Assembly: GCF_034258515.1 (NCBI RefSeq)
Contig: NZ_CP139438.1
Location: forward strand, 3,348,001 to 3,412,000
DNA from: Pseudarthrobacter oxydans
GTDB lineage: Bacteria; Actinomycetota; Actinomycetes; Actinomycetales; Micrococcaceae
Length of the DNA stretch: 64,000 nucleotides
Direction of reading: 5' to 3'
Shown here: in pieces, positions 34,942-44,712 of the stretch
How positions within the stretch are numbered: the first letter of the stretch is position 1
How the letters are laid out: the number at the start of each line of letters is the position of its first letter
Notes under the pieces: generated by a model
Told to the model about the DNA's origin: nothing
Database searches by the model: none
What the model saw: the letters and a program-made list of their open reading frames with translations, nothing else
Made by a program: the position numbers and the translations under genes

Positions 34942-35002
34942 TTAAGAAAGCATTAAGATCCCCGGAAACGCCCGTTGGACAGGAACCGCCCGGTGCTAGG
35001 CT
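34942..35002 (+). promoter_or_regulatory. Promoter and possible KdpE box before the APC-trkH operon
   Basis: TTAAG at 34942 and 34953 is an 11-base-spaced direct repeat. It is followed by TTGGAC (34975-34980), 16-base spacer, TAGGCT (34997-35002). Placement suits activation by an OmpR-type regulator. Confidence 0.5.
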
Positions 35003-35081
35003 CCGGTGGTTACAGCACAGTGCCGCGCCTGGAAACGGGGGCCGGTGTGCCCTCATCCGGCAGAAAAGAAAGACACGTCCC

Positions 35082-37064
35082 TTGACGGCTCCCGCCCAGT
35101 TCTCCCTTCCCGCCACCGTTCCCAACCCTGAACGTGAAATAGTGCCCGGCAGCGCCTTCACCCGGTGGCTGCTTGAACACCGGGTGCACCAGCCCGTCGG
35201 CCCGGAAGCCGCCGAAGCCCATGCCCCGCAGCAGAGCTGGTGGAAGGTCATGTGCCTCACCGGGGTGGACTACTTTTCAACCCTGTCCTACCTTCCGGGC
35301 ATCGCGGCCCTGGCCGCCGGTGCGCTGTCCCCGCTCGCCACCCTGCTGATCGTGGCCCTTACGCTGCTCGGAATGCTGCCCATGTACCGGCGGGTGGCCA
35401 AGGAAAGCCCCCACGGGCAGGGGTCCGTGGCCATGCTCGAACGGCTCCTGCCGTTCTGGCGAGGCAAGGTCTTCGTGCTGATCCTGCTCGGCTTCGTGGC
35501 CACGTCCTGGATCGTCACCATCACCCTGTCAGCCGCCGATGCCTCCGTGCACCTGCTCGAGAACCCGTTCCTGCCCCACTTCCTGGAAGGCCAGGCCGTC
35601 ACGATCACCGTGGTCCTGCTCCTGATCCTGGGCGGGGTGTTCCTGATGGGCTTCTCCGAAGCCGTGGCCGTGGCCATCCCGCTGGTAGCGGTCTTCCTGC
35701 TGATGAATGCGGTGATCATCGGGGCAGGAGTCATGGAGATCTTCACTACCCCCGGCGCCCTGAACGGCTGGACCTCCGCCCTCACGTCCTCCGGCGGAGG
35801 CTTGGGCGGGGTCGTCGGCCCCGCCCTGATGGCTTTCCCCCTGCTGGTGCTGGGGCTGTCAGGCTTCGAGACCGGCGTCAGCATGATGCCCCTGGTGGCC
35901 TCCGAAGGCGCCACTGCCGAGGAGAAGCTCGCCGCCAAGATCAAGAACACCCGCAAACTCCTGACCGCAGCCGCGGTCATCATGAGCGTCTACCTGATCG
36001 GCAGCAGCTTCGTCACCACGGTCCTGATCCCTGCTGAACAGTTCCAGGACGGCGGCGAAGCGAACGGCCGCGCCCTGGCATACCTTGCCCACGAAAAGCT
36101 CGGCAACGGCTTCGGCTCCGTCTATGACATCAGCAGCATCCTCATCCTCTGGTTCGCCGGCGCCTCGGCGATGGCCGGCCTGATCAACATCGTGCCGCGC
36201 TACCTGCCCTCCTACGGCATGGCCCCGGACTGGTCCCGCGCCGTCCGCCCGGTGGTGCTGGTCTACACGGCCATCAGCGTCCTGATCACCATCGGCTTCA
36301 ACGCCGACGTCAACGCCCAGGCCGGTGCCTACGCCACAGGCGTCCTGGCCATGATGGTTTCCGGCGCCATCGCCGTCACCATTTCCGCCATCCGCCGGAA
36401 GCAGCGCGCGGCGTCCATCGGTTTCACCGTGCTCACGCTGGTGATGCTCTACGCGCTGGCCGCCAACGTGATCGAAAAACCGGACGGCATCACCATCTCC
36501 GCGTTCTTCATCCTTGGCATCATTGCCATCTCCCTCGTCTCCCGCGTCAGCCGCACCACTGAGCTGCGCGTGGACAAAATAGAGTTCGACGACGGCGCAC
36601 GCCGCTTCATCAGGGACACGCTGGAGTACGACGGCCGGATCAACCTGATCGCCAACCGTCCGCAGGACCGGGACGGCGCCGAGTACAGGGACAAGGAAGC
36701 GGTGCAGCGGGAAAACAACCCCGTGCCCGGCACCGCGGATGTCATCTTCCTGGAAATCGACATCACCGACCCCTCCGAGTTCAGCGAGACCCTGGAAGTC
36801 CGGGGCGTGGAAGTGGACGGCCACAGGATCCTGCGGGCAAACAGCCCGGCGGCACCCAATGCCATCGCCGCGATCCTCCTTGCGCTGCGGGACGGCACGG
36901 GTGTCAAACCGCATGCCTACTTCGAGTGGTCCGAAGGTAATCCGCTGGCCCACCTGATGCGCTACCTTCTCCTGGGCCGCGGCGACACTGCCCCGGTGGT
37001 CCGGGAAATCATCCGCGAAAACGAACCCGACCCGGACCGCCGCCCGGGCATCCACGTGGGATGA
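35082..37064 (+). CDS. APC-superfamily permease, possible potassium importer (KUP/KimA-like)
   Basis: 660 aa: a cytoplasmic N-tail with [19 protein letters not shown], about twelve membrane segments ([16 protein letters not shown] is a conserved loop) and a C-terminal soluble domain of about 170 residues. The size and the soluble C-terminal domain recall KimA/KUP potassium importers; an amino-acid permease is the alternative. Start is taken as TTG at 35082, with a purine-rich AAGAAAG upstream. TrkH overlaps its stop (ATGA) and KdpDE lie upstream, which favours potassium. Confidence 0.75.
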   Translation: MTAPAQFSLPATVPNPEREIVPGSAFTRWLLEHRVHQPVGPEAAEAHAPQQSWWKVMCLTGVDYFSTLSYLPGIAALAAGALSPLATLLIVALTLLGMLPMYRRVAKESPHGQGSVAMLERLLPFWRGKVFVLILLGFVATSWIVTITLSAADASVHLLENPFLPHFLEGQAVTITVVLLLILGGVFLMGFSEAVAVAIPLVAVFLLMNAVIIGAGVMEIFTTPGALNGWTSALTSSGGGLGGVVGPALMAFPLLVLGLSGFETGVSMMPLVASEGATAEEKLAAKIKNTRKLLTAAAVIMSVYLIGSSFVTTVLIPAEQFQDGGEANGRALAYLAHEKLGNGFGSVYDISSILILWFAGASAMAGLINIVPRYLPSYGMAPDWSRAVRPVVLVYTAISVLITIGFNADVNAQAGAYATGVLAMMVSGAIAVTISAIRRKQRAASIGFTVLTLVMLYALAANVIEKPDGITISAFFILGIIAISLVSRVSRTTELRVDKIEFDDGARRFIRDTLEYDGRINLIANRPQDRDGAEYRDKEAVQRENNPVPGTADVIFLEIDITDPSEFSETLEVRGVEVDGHRILRANSPAAPNAIAAILLALRDGTGVKPHAYFEWSEGNPLAHLMRYLLLGRGDTAPVVREIIRENEPDPDRRPGIHVG

Positions 37065-38533
37065 GCCTGCGAAGGAGCGGCCCGCCGCCGTCGGATTCGC
37101 CGAATGCCGGGAACCCCGGCACGGAACCGGCCAATGTCGCCGCAATCCAGAAGATGCTCCGGGACGCCAAAAGCGGGAAGGAAAGCAAAAAGGACAACTT
37201 TGTCCGCCGCCTGCTGACCCACCCCGTCAGGGCCGTCCCGGTGGCCTTCCTGCTGGTCATCATCACCGGCGGCGCCCTGCTGATGATCCCGGCAGCCCGG
37301 CAGGACGGGGGCTCCGCGGAGTTCATCGATGCGCTGTTCACCTCCGTCTCCGCCGTCTGCGTCACGGGCCTGATCACGGTAGACACCGCCACCTACTGGA
37401 CACCGTTCGGGCAGGGAATCATCCTGGGCCTCATCCAGGTGGGCGGGTTCGGCATCATGACCCTGGCAACGCTGCTGGCGCTGCTGGTCCGCAAGAGCAT
37501 CGGCCTTCGCGGCCAGCTTGTGGCCCAGTCCGAGACCCACACCCTGAACCTGGGGGACGTCCGGGCCGTGCTGCTCCGGGTGGCCAAGATCATGCTCGGC
37601 TTCGAGGCAGCAACAGCCTTGATCCTGACCGCCCGGTTCTGGATCGCTTACGACCAGAACCCTGCCACCGCCCTGTGGCACGGGCTGTTCCATGCCATCT
37701 CAGCGTTCAACAACGCGGGCTTTTCCCTCTTCAGCGACAACCTGATCGGCTTCGCCGAAGACCCGTGGATCATCGTTCCGATCTGCCTCGCCGTGATTGC
37801 CGGCGGGCTCGGTTTCCCGGTGCTCATCCAGCTCACCCGCGCTGAGGTGGCGCCGAAGAACTGGACTGTCCACCTGCGCCTGACCGTCTACGGAACGCTG
37901 CTGCTCCTGGTGGCCGGCTTCGCACTGTTCGCGGCCTTCGAGTGGAACAGGCACCAAACCCTGGGCCCGCTTTCCCTGACGGGCAAAATCCTGGGCTCCT
38001 TCGCCGGCAGCGTCTTTCCCCGCACCGCCGGCTTCAACAGCATTGACTACGGTGCCGCTGCCCCCGAAACGCTGATGGTCACCAACATCCTGATGTTCAT
38101 CGGCGGCGGCAGCGCCGGCACCGCCGGTGGTATCAAGATCACGACGTTCCTGGTGCTGGGCTTCGCCATCTGGAATGAGGTCCGCGGCCGCGACCAGGTG
38201 ACCATCGCCCACCGCTCCATCAGCTCGTCCTCCCAGCGGCAGGCCCTGTCCGTCGCACTGCTGGGGATCGCCGCCGTCGTCATTGGAACCATGCTCCTGC
38301 TGATGTTCACGGACTACAGCCTGGAAAAGGTCCTTTTCGAATCCATCTCCGCATTCGCCACGGTGGGCATGAGCACCGGCATCACGTACGACCTCCCCCC
38401 GGCAGCGAAATGGGTGCTTATGGCGCTCATGTTCACCGGCCGCATCGGAACGGTGGCGGTGGCGTCAGCACTCGCCCTGGCGGCCCGCCCGCGCCTCTTC
38501 CGGCTGCCGGAGGAACGGCCCATCATCGGCTGA
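37061..38533 (+). CDS. trkH: TrkH/KtrB-family potassium uptake channel subunit
   Basis: 490 aa with four M-P-M repeats. Filter segments are visible: [35 protein letters not shown] and [12 protein letters not shown], each with the conserved glycine. It moves K+ together with a cytoplasmic TrkA/KtrA regulator that is not in this window. ATG overlaps the previous stop as ATGA. Confidence 0.9.
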   Translation: MSLRRSGPPPSDSPNAGNPGTEPANVAAIQKMLRDAKSGKESKKDNFVRRLLTHPVRAVPVAFLLVIITGGALLMIPAARQDGGSAEFIDALFTSVSAVCVTGLITVDTATYWTPFGQGIILGLIQVGGFGIMTLATLLALLVRKSIGLRGQLVAQSETHTLNLGDVRAVLLRVAKIMLGFEAATALILTARFWIAYDQNPATALWHGLFHAISAFNNAGFSLFSDNLIGFAEDPWIIVPICLAVIAGGLGFPVLIQLTRAEVAPKNWTVHLRLTVYGTLLLLVAGFALFAAFEWNRHQTLGPLSLTGKILGSFAGSVFPRTAGFNSIDYGAAAPETLMVTNILMFIGGGSAGTAGGIKITTFLVLGFAIWNEVRGRDQVTIAHRSISSSSQRQALSVALLGIAAVVIGTMLLLMFTDYSLEKVLFESISAFATVGMSTGITYDLPPAAKWVLMALMFTGRIGTVAVASALALAARPRLFRLPEERPIIG

Positions 38534-38576
38534 CATCCGGAACCGGGCAGGGCCGACCGGCACCGGCCAAGGCGGT

Positions 38577-38607
38577 GGCCGGAAAGAAATATCCCTTCTT
38601 TTTGGCC
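38577..38607. terminator. Possible terminator hairpin after trkH
   Basis: GGCCGGAAAGAA (38577-38588) pairs with TTCTTTTTGGCC (38596-38607), ten Watson-Crick and two G-U pairs, loop of seven. Confidence 0.45.
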
Positions 38608-38661
38608 GTGATCTGCGTGCCAGCCTTAGACTTTTGGCAGTTGCAAGAGCCGGGGGGCCAA

Positions 38662-39069
38662 GTGGAAGAACAGGGCGTTTGCCTGGTCATAGAAGATGAC
38701 CCGGACATCCGTGGATTGATTACTGCCGTGCTGGGCCGTGCAGGATTCAAGGTGCTGACCGCAGAATCCGGGGCCGAGGGAATTGCCGCGTGTACAGCCG
38801 CCGGCTCGTCCCTGTCCCTCATCACCCTTGACCTCGGCCTGCCGGACATGGACGGTCATGAGGTTGCCCGGGCCCTGCGGGAAGTGACCCAGACTCCGCT
38901 GCTGTTCCTCACCGCCAGGTCTGAGGAAGAGGACGTCCTTTCCGGAATGGCGTCAGGAGCCGCCGCCTACATCACCAAGCCTTTCCTTCCACGGGCCTTG
39001 AAGGAAGCAGCCCTGGGCCTGGCGGGGCTCCAGGGCCGCACGAAGCTTCCGGCAACGGGGAAACCCTAA
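38662..39069 (+). CDS. Stand-alone receiver-domain protein
   Basis: 135 aa, a CheY-like receiver only: acidic pocket VIEDDPDIRG, Asp in LITLDLGLPDMDGHE, Thr in LLFLTARSEE, Lys in YITKPFLPRA. No output domain. GTG at 38662 follows GGGGGG by five bases; the open frame extends further upstream but into the trkH end. No kinase is adjacent. It may modulate the nearby diguanylate enzymes or KdpD, which is only inference. Confidence 0.8.
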   Translation: MEEQGVCLVIEDDPDIRGLITAVLGRAGFKVLTAESGAEGIAACTAAGSSLSLITLDLGLPDMDGHEVARALREVTQTPLLFLTARSEEEDVLSGMASGAAAYITKPFLPRALKEAALGLAGLQGRTKLPATGKP

Positions 39070-39194
39070 CCGATGTAATAATTGGCTCGATGTTGCGTCC
39101 ATCACATTCAGCCCCTACTCTGATTGAGGCTTAAGAAACAGGCCATAGCAAGAAGCTGCAGCGTCGCAGCCAATGCCGGGGAAGGCTTTACAAC

Positions 39195-39527
39195 TTGAAT
39201 TCCAAGCTGAACATTGTTGTCCGTGTAGATCTCGACCACGCCAGGGCCCTCGTGATTGCCAAGGGGCACGTCACCGTCCACAGCGTCAACGCCCTTTATG
39301 TAGTAGTTAAACGCGCCAATTCCCTGCGGAATGGCCTCGACCTCGAACTGGACATTTCCCACGCCCGGGTAGACCCGGAAGCGCTGGAAATGCTCCATAC
39401 GTCCTCTGCAACACACCATCTGCCGGCCAGGATCGATCCGGAGCAGGCACCCTGCACCATCAGCGTCCTGGCACCGCGCGCAGACGCCGGGCGCCGCGCT
39501 TATTCGCCGGCCCTCATCGCCGCCTAG
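39195..39527 (+). CDS. Hypothetical protein, about 110 aa
   Basis: The translation NSKLNIVVRVDLDHARALVI, then GHVTVHSVNALYVVVKRANS and LDLELDISHARVDPEALEML reads as a well-formed alternating strand/helix protein, reminiscent of STAS-like proteins. TTG at 39195 is used with a GGGGAAGG site upstream. The reverse-strand ORF over the same bases looks like its shadow. No function assigned. Confidence 0.55.
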   Translation: MNSKLNIVVRVDLDHARALVIAKGHVTVHSVNALYVVVKRANSLRNGLDLELDISHARVDPEALEMLHTSSATHHLPARIDPEQAPCTISVLAPRADAGRRAYSPALIAA

Positions 39528-39681
39528 GCACCCAAAGGCAACGGCACCCGAAGCGCCCAATCGTCGGGCCAGGGAGCCAGCCGCAACCTTTTCTTTCGTG
39601 GTTTCCACGGCCCGTGAGCGCAGTTGTATCCGAATGGACGGGTAGCTGCACTCCGGGTTTCACTGAAGGTCCATGCCGCCC

Positions 39682-41436
39682 TCAGGAGTGCGCCTCCAGC
39701 CATTCCTTGAGGAGGGGGGCCGGAAGCGGACGGGTGAAGTGGTAACCCTGGGCAAGATCGCAGCCCATCTCCTTGAGGGTTCGCAGCTGGCCGGACGTTT
39801 CCACGCCTTCGGCAACGGCCCGCAGGCCCACCGCGTGTGCCAGCTCGATGCAGCTGCCCACGATTGCGGCGTCCCCCTTGTCCGAGTCCAGTCCGCCGAT
39901 GAAGGAACGGTCGATCTTCAACTCGTCAATCGGGAATTTCTTCAGGTAAGTCAGGCTGGAGTATCCCGTGCCGAAGTCGTCGACGGCAAGGCCCACGCCC
40001 AGGTTCTTGAGGGCCGTCAGGGACTCGAGGGCAGCGCCGGGATCCGCCATCAAGGCTGTTTCGGTGATCTCCAGGAGCAGCACCGCGGGGTCGATCCGCC
40101 GAAGCCGGAGGGCCTCTTCCACCATCGGCACCAGCCCGGGGTCATTCAGCTGCCGGGTTGACAGGTTGACCGCAACCTCGAGCTCCGCGGCACGGCGGCC
40201 CTCGCGTCGCCAACTGGCTGCCTGCCTGAGGGTTTCATCCAGGACCCACGCGCCCAGGGGCCGCACCAGGCCTGATTCCTCGGCCATGGTGATGAATTCC
40301 GACGGCGGCAGCAGCCCGCGGGTCGGGTGCTGCCACCTGACCAGGGCTTCCACCCCGCTGGCGAGGCCGGTGCGCAGGTCCACACGGGGCTGGTAATGCA
40401 CCCGCAGGTCGCCGTCGCTGATCCCCCGGCGCAGCTCGCCGAGGGACCGGAGCCGGTCCACGGTGGGGTCGGATTCAGCGTGCCGGTGAATCTCCCAGCG
40501 GTTGCGGCCGAGCGCCTTTGCCCGGAACATCGCGATGTCTGCGCGGCGGACAAGGTCGTCCAGGGTTTCCGGCTCGTCCCCGGATACGGCCACTCCGATG
40601 CTGGCGGAGGTCACGATCTCCAGGCCCTCGAGCAGGATCGGGGCGCTGAGGACGTCCAGGAGCCTGGCCGCGAGCGCTGTTGCTTCCTCGGCGGACCCAA
40701 ACACGTCCACCACGAGAAATTCGTCCCCGGAAAGCCGGGCCACGGTGCGGGCCTCCCCGGCCGCCGGCACCAGCCGCTGCGCCACGGACTTCAGGAGTTC
40801 GTCCCCTGCGGCATGGCCCAGGCTGTCATTGACCGCCTTGAAATGGTCAAGGTCAATGAAGAGGGCGGCCAGGATGCCGGTGCCGTTGGGGCGATCCGCC
40901 AGGATCGGACTGAGCCGGGTTTTCAGCCCCGCCCTGTTGGGGAGGCCGGTCAAGGCGTCGTGGGCCGCAAGGTGCTGCAGTTCGGTTTCGGCCTGCACCC
41001 GCCGGGCTTCGGATTCCTCGGCCTCCCGCAGGGCGGACACCAGTTCCTTTTCGTACATCCGGCGTTCGTGGGCGCTGAAGATGATGACGCGGACACTCGC
41101 GGCCTGCTGCGGGGAGCCGGGAGATCTCGAGGCCGAAAGCAGCGCGGCGCGGCGCCGTCCGTCAGCGGCAACAATCTCTATGGCTATTTCCGAAACAGCC
41201 CCGGTGATGCCGAGCTGAGGAATGCAGTGGGTGGAGTACAGCATTTGGTCGCCGACGGGCATCAGGGACTGCAGCCGGGTTCCCAGGAGTTCCGCCCGGG
41301 CATAACCCGACCAGTGCGCAAAGGTGTCGTTGACCGCGGTGATTTTCCCGCCGTCGTCCGTTACCAGGTAGCCGCACGGCGCCTTGTGGAACAGTGACTC
41401 GAAGTCCGCCGGCCCGCCGGCCTGGGCGCCTGTCAC
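39682..41436 (-). CDS. PAS-GGDEF-EAL cyclic-di-GMP protein
   Basis: 584 aa, cytoplasmic. PAS domain (FESLFHKAPCGYLVTDDGGK, about residues 8-125), coiled coil (ALREAEESEARRVQAETELQ), GGDEF domain with ARLSGDEFLVVD (SGDEF in place of GGDEF, and no RxxD inhibitory site) and EAL domain with VEALVRWQHP, VDDFGTGYSS, ELKIDRSFI and VAEGVET. The EAL side looks active; the GGDEF side may be active or regulatory. GTG at 41436 overlaps the stop of the RsbQ-like gene, so the two are made together. Confidence 0.9.
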   Translation of the reverse strand: MTGAQAGGPADFESLFHKAPCGYLVTDDGGKITAVNDTFAHWSGYARAELLGTRLQSLMPVGDQMLYSTHCIPQLGITGAVSEIAIEIVAADGRRRAALLSASRSPGSPQQAASVRVIIFSAHERRMYEKELVSALREAEESEARRVQAETELQHLAAHDALTGLPNRAGLKTRLSPILADRPNGTGILAALFIDLDHFKAVNDSLGHAAGDELLKSVAQRLVPAAGEARTVARLSGDEFLVVDVFGSAEEATALAARLLDVLSAPILLEGLEIVTSASIGVAVSGDEPETLDDLVRRADIAMFRAKALGRNRWEIHRHAESDPTVDRLRSLGELRRGISDGDLRVHYQPRVDLRTGLASGVEALVRWQHPTRGLLPPSEFITMAEESGLVRPLGAWVLDETLRQAASWRREGRRAAELEVAVNLSTRQLNDPGLVPMVEEALRLRRIDPAVLLLEITETALMADPGAALESLTALKNLGVGLAVDDFGTGYSSLTYLKKFPIDELKIDRSFIGGLDSDKGDAAIVGSCIELAHAVGLRAVAEGVETSGQLRTLKEMGCDLAQGYHFTRPLPAPLLKEWLEAHS

Positions 41437-42269
41437 GGGCCGGCGGTAAGGTACTGCCGGATGGCCGCCGCTGTTGCCTCCGGTGCGCTGACGTGCGGGC
41501 AATGGCCGGCGGCCTTGAGGTGCACCAGCGAACTGCGTTCCAGCTGCCGGTTCAGGTACGTGCCCACTTCGGGCGGCGCGAGCAGATCGTCGGAGCACTG
41601 CAGGATCAGGCTGCTGGTGCGTACTTTGCCGAGTTCGTTCCGGGTGTCGGAGAGGAAGGTGACCCTGGCGAAGTGCCGCGCGATGGAGGGGTTGGTCCGG
41701 CAGAAGCTGCCGCGGAGATCCTCGGCCAGTTCGGGTTCGTCCGGGTTGCCCATCACCATCGGCGCGAGGGCTGCGGCCCAGGCAAAGTAGTTGCTGTCCA
41801 GGGAGTCCAGCAGGCTCTCGATGTCCTCCCGCGAGAACCCGCCCACGTAGCCGCTGGACGGGTCGTTGGTGTAGCGGGGCGACGGCGCCACCAGGATCAG
41901 ATGCGCAAAGCGGCCGGGCTCCTTGACTGCCGCCAGCACGGAAATCATGGCGCTGACGCTGTGGCCGACGACGGTGACGTCCCTCAGGTCAAGGGCCGCG
42001 CAGATTTCCAGCAGGTCGGCCGCATAGCCGTCCAGGGATCCGTATTTGGTGCGGTCGTAGGCAGAGGCATCCGAGCGTCCGGCGCCCACGTGGTCGAAGA
42101 GGACCAGCCGGTGGTCCTCGGCGAAATGCGGCAGGAGCCTGCGCCACATGTCCTGGTCGCAGCCGAAACCATGCGCAAAGAGCATCACCGGCCCATCAGG
42201 GCGGCCGGAGAGGGTGACGTTGTTCCGGCGGATAACCGGCGAAACCGTTGCGGGTGCCGCTTCGACCAT
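41433..42269 (-). CDS. RsbQ-like alpha/beta hydrolase
   Basis: 278 aa. MLFAHGFGCDQDMW and TVVGHSVSAMISVLAA match RsbQ and the related KAI2/D14 receptors; the triad is Ser104 in GHSVS, an Asp in QCSDDLLAPP and a His in AAGHCPH. In Bacillus RsbQ supplies a signal to the PAS domain of RsbP. Here the coupled partner is a PAS-GGDEF-EAL protein. ATG at 42269 is preceded by GGTGAAG; TTG and GTG starts 9-12 bases further up are less well placed. Confidence 0.85.
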   Translation of the reverse strand: MVEAAPATVSPVIRRNNVTLSGRPDGPVMLFAHGFGCDQDMWRRLLPHFAEDHRLVLFDHVGAGRSDASAYDRTKYGSLDGYAADLLEICAALDLRDVTVVGHSVSAMISVLAAVKEPGRFAHLILVAPSPRYTNDPSSGYVGGFSREDIESLLDSLDSNYFAWAAALAPMVMGNPDEPELAEDLRGSFCRTNPSIARHFARVTFLSDTRNELGKVRTSSLILQCSDDLLAPPEVGTYLNRQLERSSLVHLKAAGHCPHVSAPEATAAAIRQYLTAGP

Positions 42270-42371
42270 GTGCTTCACCAAACGTAAGTAGCCTGACCTG
42301 TTCCTGACTCAGATACTATCGGCGGGACGTCCACGAATCCTAGGATCGCTGGACGGCATCGCGGTGCGGCG

Positions 42372-42578
42372 CTAGTCCTCCACGAACTCCAGGAGGTCGC
42401 CGGGCTGGCATTCGAGGACCCGGCACATCGCTTCCAGCGTGCTGAAGCGGACCGCCTTGGCACGGCCGTTTTTCAGGACCGCCACATTGGCGGGTGTGAG
42501 GCCCACACGTTCGGCAAACTCCCCCACGCTCATCTTCCGTTTGGCCAGTTCGACGTCGATGCGCACCACGATGGGCAT
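42372..42578 (-). CDS. Small Xre-type helix-turn-helix (YozG-like)
   Basis: 68 aa. MPIVVRIDVELAKRKMSVGE, then AERVGLTPANVAVLKNGRAK and LEAMCRVLECQPGDLLEF are the compact Cro/C1 fold typical of partners of DUF2975 proteins. Its ATG overlaps the stop of the DUF2975 gene (TGATG). Probably represses its own operon. Confidence 0.88.
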   Translation of the reverse strand: MPIVVRIDVELAKRKMSVGEFAERVGLTPANVAVLKNGRAKAVRFSTLEAMCRVLECQPGDLLEFVED

Positions 42579-43057
42579 CAGATGACGGCTTCCATGTCCG
42601 CGCGGAGGTCCGCAGCCTGCCGGAGCAGGGCGCGGAGCACCACCACCACAAGGCCCACTGCGGCGCCGGCCACCAGGACCAGCAGCAGCAGGAGCGGCAG
42701 TCCGGGATCGTCGGCGTTGAGGACCACCACGGCGGCGAGCGCGGCGAGCATGGCCCAGCCGGCCGTGATGGCCCACACGATCGCGTTCACCCACACCAGG
42801 GCGCCGCGGCTGAAGATCCTGTCCTGCCTGACAAGCGTCAGCAGCTTCCAGGTGCTCACGATCACCACTTGGACGCAGGCCACCTCCAGGATGAAGAACA
42901 TGGTCAGCGGCCACTGCAGGTACGCCCGCTCAGGGTTCTCCTGCGCCATATGGGCGAACTGGCCGGGAATGGACATGACCTGGAACAGGACCAGGAGGAG
43001 GAACGCGGCAACGAGCACCACCCTAAGAGCAGTGACGGCCAGGCGGGTGATTTTCAT
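42578..43057 (-). CDS. DUF2975 membrane protein
   Basis: 159 aa with four hydrophobic segments and the DUF2975 pattern: LRVVLVAAFLLLVLFQV, VVIVSTWKLLTLVRQDRIFS and LRALLRQAADLRADMEAVI. Paired with a YozG-like HTH, as is usual. Upstream TTGACT may be the -35. Function unknown. Confidence 0.82.
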   Translation of the reverse strand: MKITRLAVTALRVVLVAAFLLLVLFQVMSIPGQFAHMAQENPERAYLQWPLTMFFILEVACVQVVIVSTWKLLTLVRQDRIFSRGALVWVNAIVWAITAGWAMLAALAAVVVLNADDPGLPLLLLLVLVAGAAVGLVVVVLRALLRQAADLRADMEAVI

Positions 43058-43137
43058 GTATCGAGTTTCGACCACTACCTATCGAAAGTCAATCGATCGG
43101 GAGCAGGGTCTCGCGGAGGGTGGGTTCCCGGGCCGGA

Positions 43138-44328
43138 TCAGGGAACCAGTTGGGCCCTGCGGAACCGGAGCTCCCTGCGTGCGCCGTTGAGGGGTGATCC
43201 CGTAAAGGGCAGGGCGTCCAGGTCGATGCCCTCGGCCGCTTTGAGGGCAAGGGCATTGGCGGCAGCCGCTGCCCGCGGGGGCAGCGCGATGGCGGCTGCG
43301 AACTCCTGCCAGTGCCTGGCTTTGAGTCCCTTGACCTTGCCGGCGATGGGCAGCGCCATGGTGTCGTCGCCGTAGAGCAGTGTGCACGGGATGTCGTACA
43401 TCGGGGAAACGGCCCAGCCGCCGTTCCGGCCCGCAAGGATGGCGGCGTTCTTGGCGTGGAGGTCCCCGTTGCCGGTCAGCCAGGCGAAGGCGAACTGCAG
43501 GTAGAGGTTCCTGGCGGCCACGGCCTTGGCCTTGCACAGTCCGGCCAGCGCCAGGACCAGGCGCTCGGAGCTGACCGCGTATTTCGACGCCGGCGGAAGG
43601 TTCAGCACCTGCGCCCCGTCCTCGAGCGCCAGCCGGACCGGCCCGTCAGCGTGGACGCGGTCGAACCGCTCCACAAGGAGCCCCGGCCTGCCTTTCCTGT
43701 CAGTGACCACGCTGTGTTTGGCCACCGGTATCTTGAGGGCTTTGGCCCCGGCGAGGTGGGCAGCCTCGTTCACCACAAGGTGCGGGTACTGGGGAGGGTC
43801 CAGTTTGAGGAGGTAGCGCCGGTTGGCGAGGGCCAGCGGCGTGGTCATCATGGAGGCGCTGGCTTTGTGCTGCACGCCGGGGAGTCCGTGCGGATCCACC
43901 GCGTCCGCCAGGTACGCGAAATCCAGGTCCTCCGGCCGGGATGTATCCGCCAGCGGCTGCTGCTCCACCAGGGGTTCGCCTGCCGGGACAACCTGCACAT
44001 CGCCGGGCACATCCGCGCCGACGGCGAGGAGCAGGCTCAGCTCATCGCCCAGGCTCGTCTTAACGGCGTCCTTGAGCACGGTGAGCCGGTGGCCTTCCGG
44101 CAGGAGGCCGGAGAAGAAGGCGGGCAGTGCGCCGCTGGGCGATTCCACGGGTTCGGCAGTGACGGGCAGGGTGGTTGCCACGGGCCGCGCACCGGCACGG
44201 AGGTAGTGCTCAGCATAGGAGAAGGTCACGCTGCCGAGTTCCGTGCGGGTCAGGTGCCCTGCCAGGATGCCTGCCTTGTACACATCCGCCCCGCGGACAA
44301 ATTTGAGGCGCCGCAGGTCCTCAGTCAT
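43138..44328 (-). CDS. hipA: HipA-family serine/threonine kinase toxin
   Basis: 396 aa. N-terminal lobe with LPEGHRLTVLKDAV and GADVPGDVQV, phosphate-binding region GVQHKASASM, ATP-binding YLLKLDPPQYPHLVVNEAA, catalytic TGNGDLHAKNAAIL, and metal-binding SPMYDIPCTLLY, all intact. HipA kinases inactivate glutamyl-tRNA synthetase and cause dormancy. It overlaps hipB by eight bases. Start ATG 44328 (MTEDLRRLKF). Confidence 0.92.
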   Translation of the reverse strand: MTEDLRRLKFVRGADVYKAGILAGHLTRTELGSVTFSYAEHYLRAGARPVATTLPVTAEPVESPSGALPAFFSGLLPEGHRLTVLKDAVKTSLGDELSLLLAVGADVPGDVQVVPAGEPLVEQQPLADTSRPEDLDFAYLADAVDPHGLPGVQHKASASMMTTPLALANRRYLLKLDPPQYPHLVVNEAAHLAGAKALKIPVAKHSVVTDRKGRPGLLVERFDRVHADGPVRLALEDGAQVLNLPPASKYAVSSERLVLALAGLCKAKAVAARNLYLQFAFAWLTGNGDLHAKNAAILAGRNGGWAVSPMYDIPCTLLYGDDTMALPIAGKVKGLKARHWQEFAAAIALPPRAAAAANALALKAAEGIDLDALPFTGSPLNGARRELRFRRAQLVP

Positions 44329-44524
44329 CGGTAGCCCGGAGGTGGAGCCCCACCGCATTGGCGGCGGCGGCCACCGTAACCAGGGACGGGTTGCCCGTGC
44401 CTGTTTCAATGGCATGGATGGTGCGGGCGGAGGTACCCGCAAGGTCCGCCAGCGTGGCCTGGGTAATTCCGGACTCCTTCCGCGCGCGCCGGATCATTTC
44501 CCCAATGGCCGCCACGTCTTCCAT
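44321..44524 (-). CDS. hipB: HipB-family antitoxin and repressor
   Basis: 67 aa Xre HTH: IGEMIRRARKESGITQATLA, DLAGTSARTIHAIETGTGNP, then a short tail ending RATDD. It should bind HipA and repress hipBA. Two GCARGATATTGC sites lie upstream. Confidence 0.9.
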   Translation of the reverse strand: MEDVAAIGEMIRRARKESGITQATLADLAGTSARTIHAIETGTGNPSLVTVAAAANAVGLHLRATDD

Positions 44525-44536
44525 CGTTCCCTTTCC

Positions 44537-44608
44537 GCAGGATATTGCCGATCAACACGCTTGCTCCTGCCACAATCCACCAGAACAAGGAAAACCGCAA
44601 GATATTGC
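44537..44608. promoter_or_regulatory. Two candidate HipB operators
   Basis: GCAGGATATTGC (44537-44548) and GCAAGATATTGC (44597-44608) lie 60 bases apart between hipB and the divergent NmrA-like gene. The GCAA...TTGC ends are palindromic. Confidence 0.5.
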
Positions 44609-44652
44609 AGAAAAGAAGACAATCCGAAGTTAAGGCGCCTCCTCCAGCAGGA

Positions 44653-44672
44653 ACCGGAAATATCCTTCCGGT
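44653..44672. promoter_or_regulatory. ACCGGAA/TTCCGGT inverted repeat before the NmrA-like gene
   Basis: Seven-base arms around ATATCC, 40 bases before the ATG at 44713. May be another HipB site or a site of a different regulator. Confidence 0.4.
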
Positions 44673-44712
44673 CAGCAGACCATCGGCGCGGTAATTTACG
44701 TAGGATTTCCCC

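Noticed and set aside
34884..35081. c-di-AMP (ydaO-type) riboswitch before the potassium genes
   Set aside because: The conserved ydaO core sequences could not be recognised; only a promoter and direct repeats are seen.
39108..39608. 166-codon minus-strand frame
   Set aside because: The plus-strand reading at 39195-39527 has a more protein-like strand/helix pattern; this one looks like its shadow.
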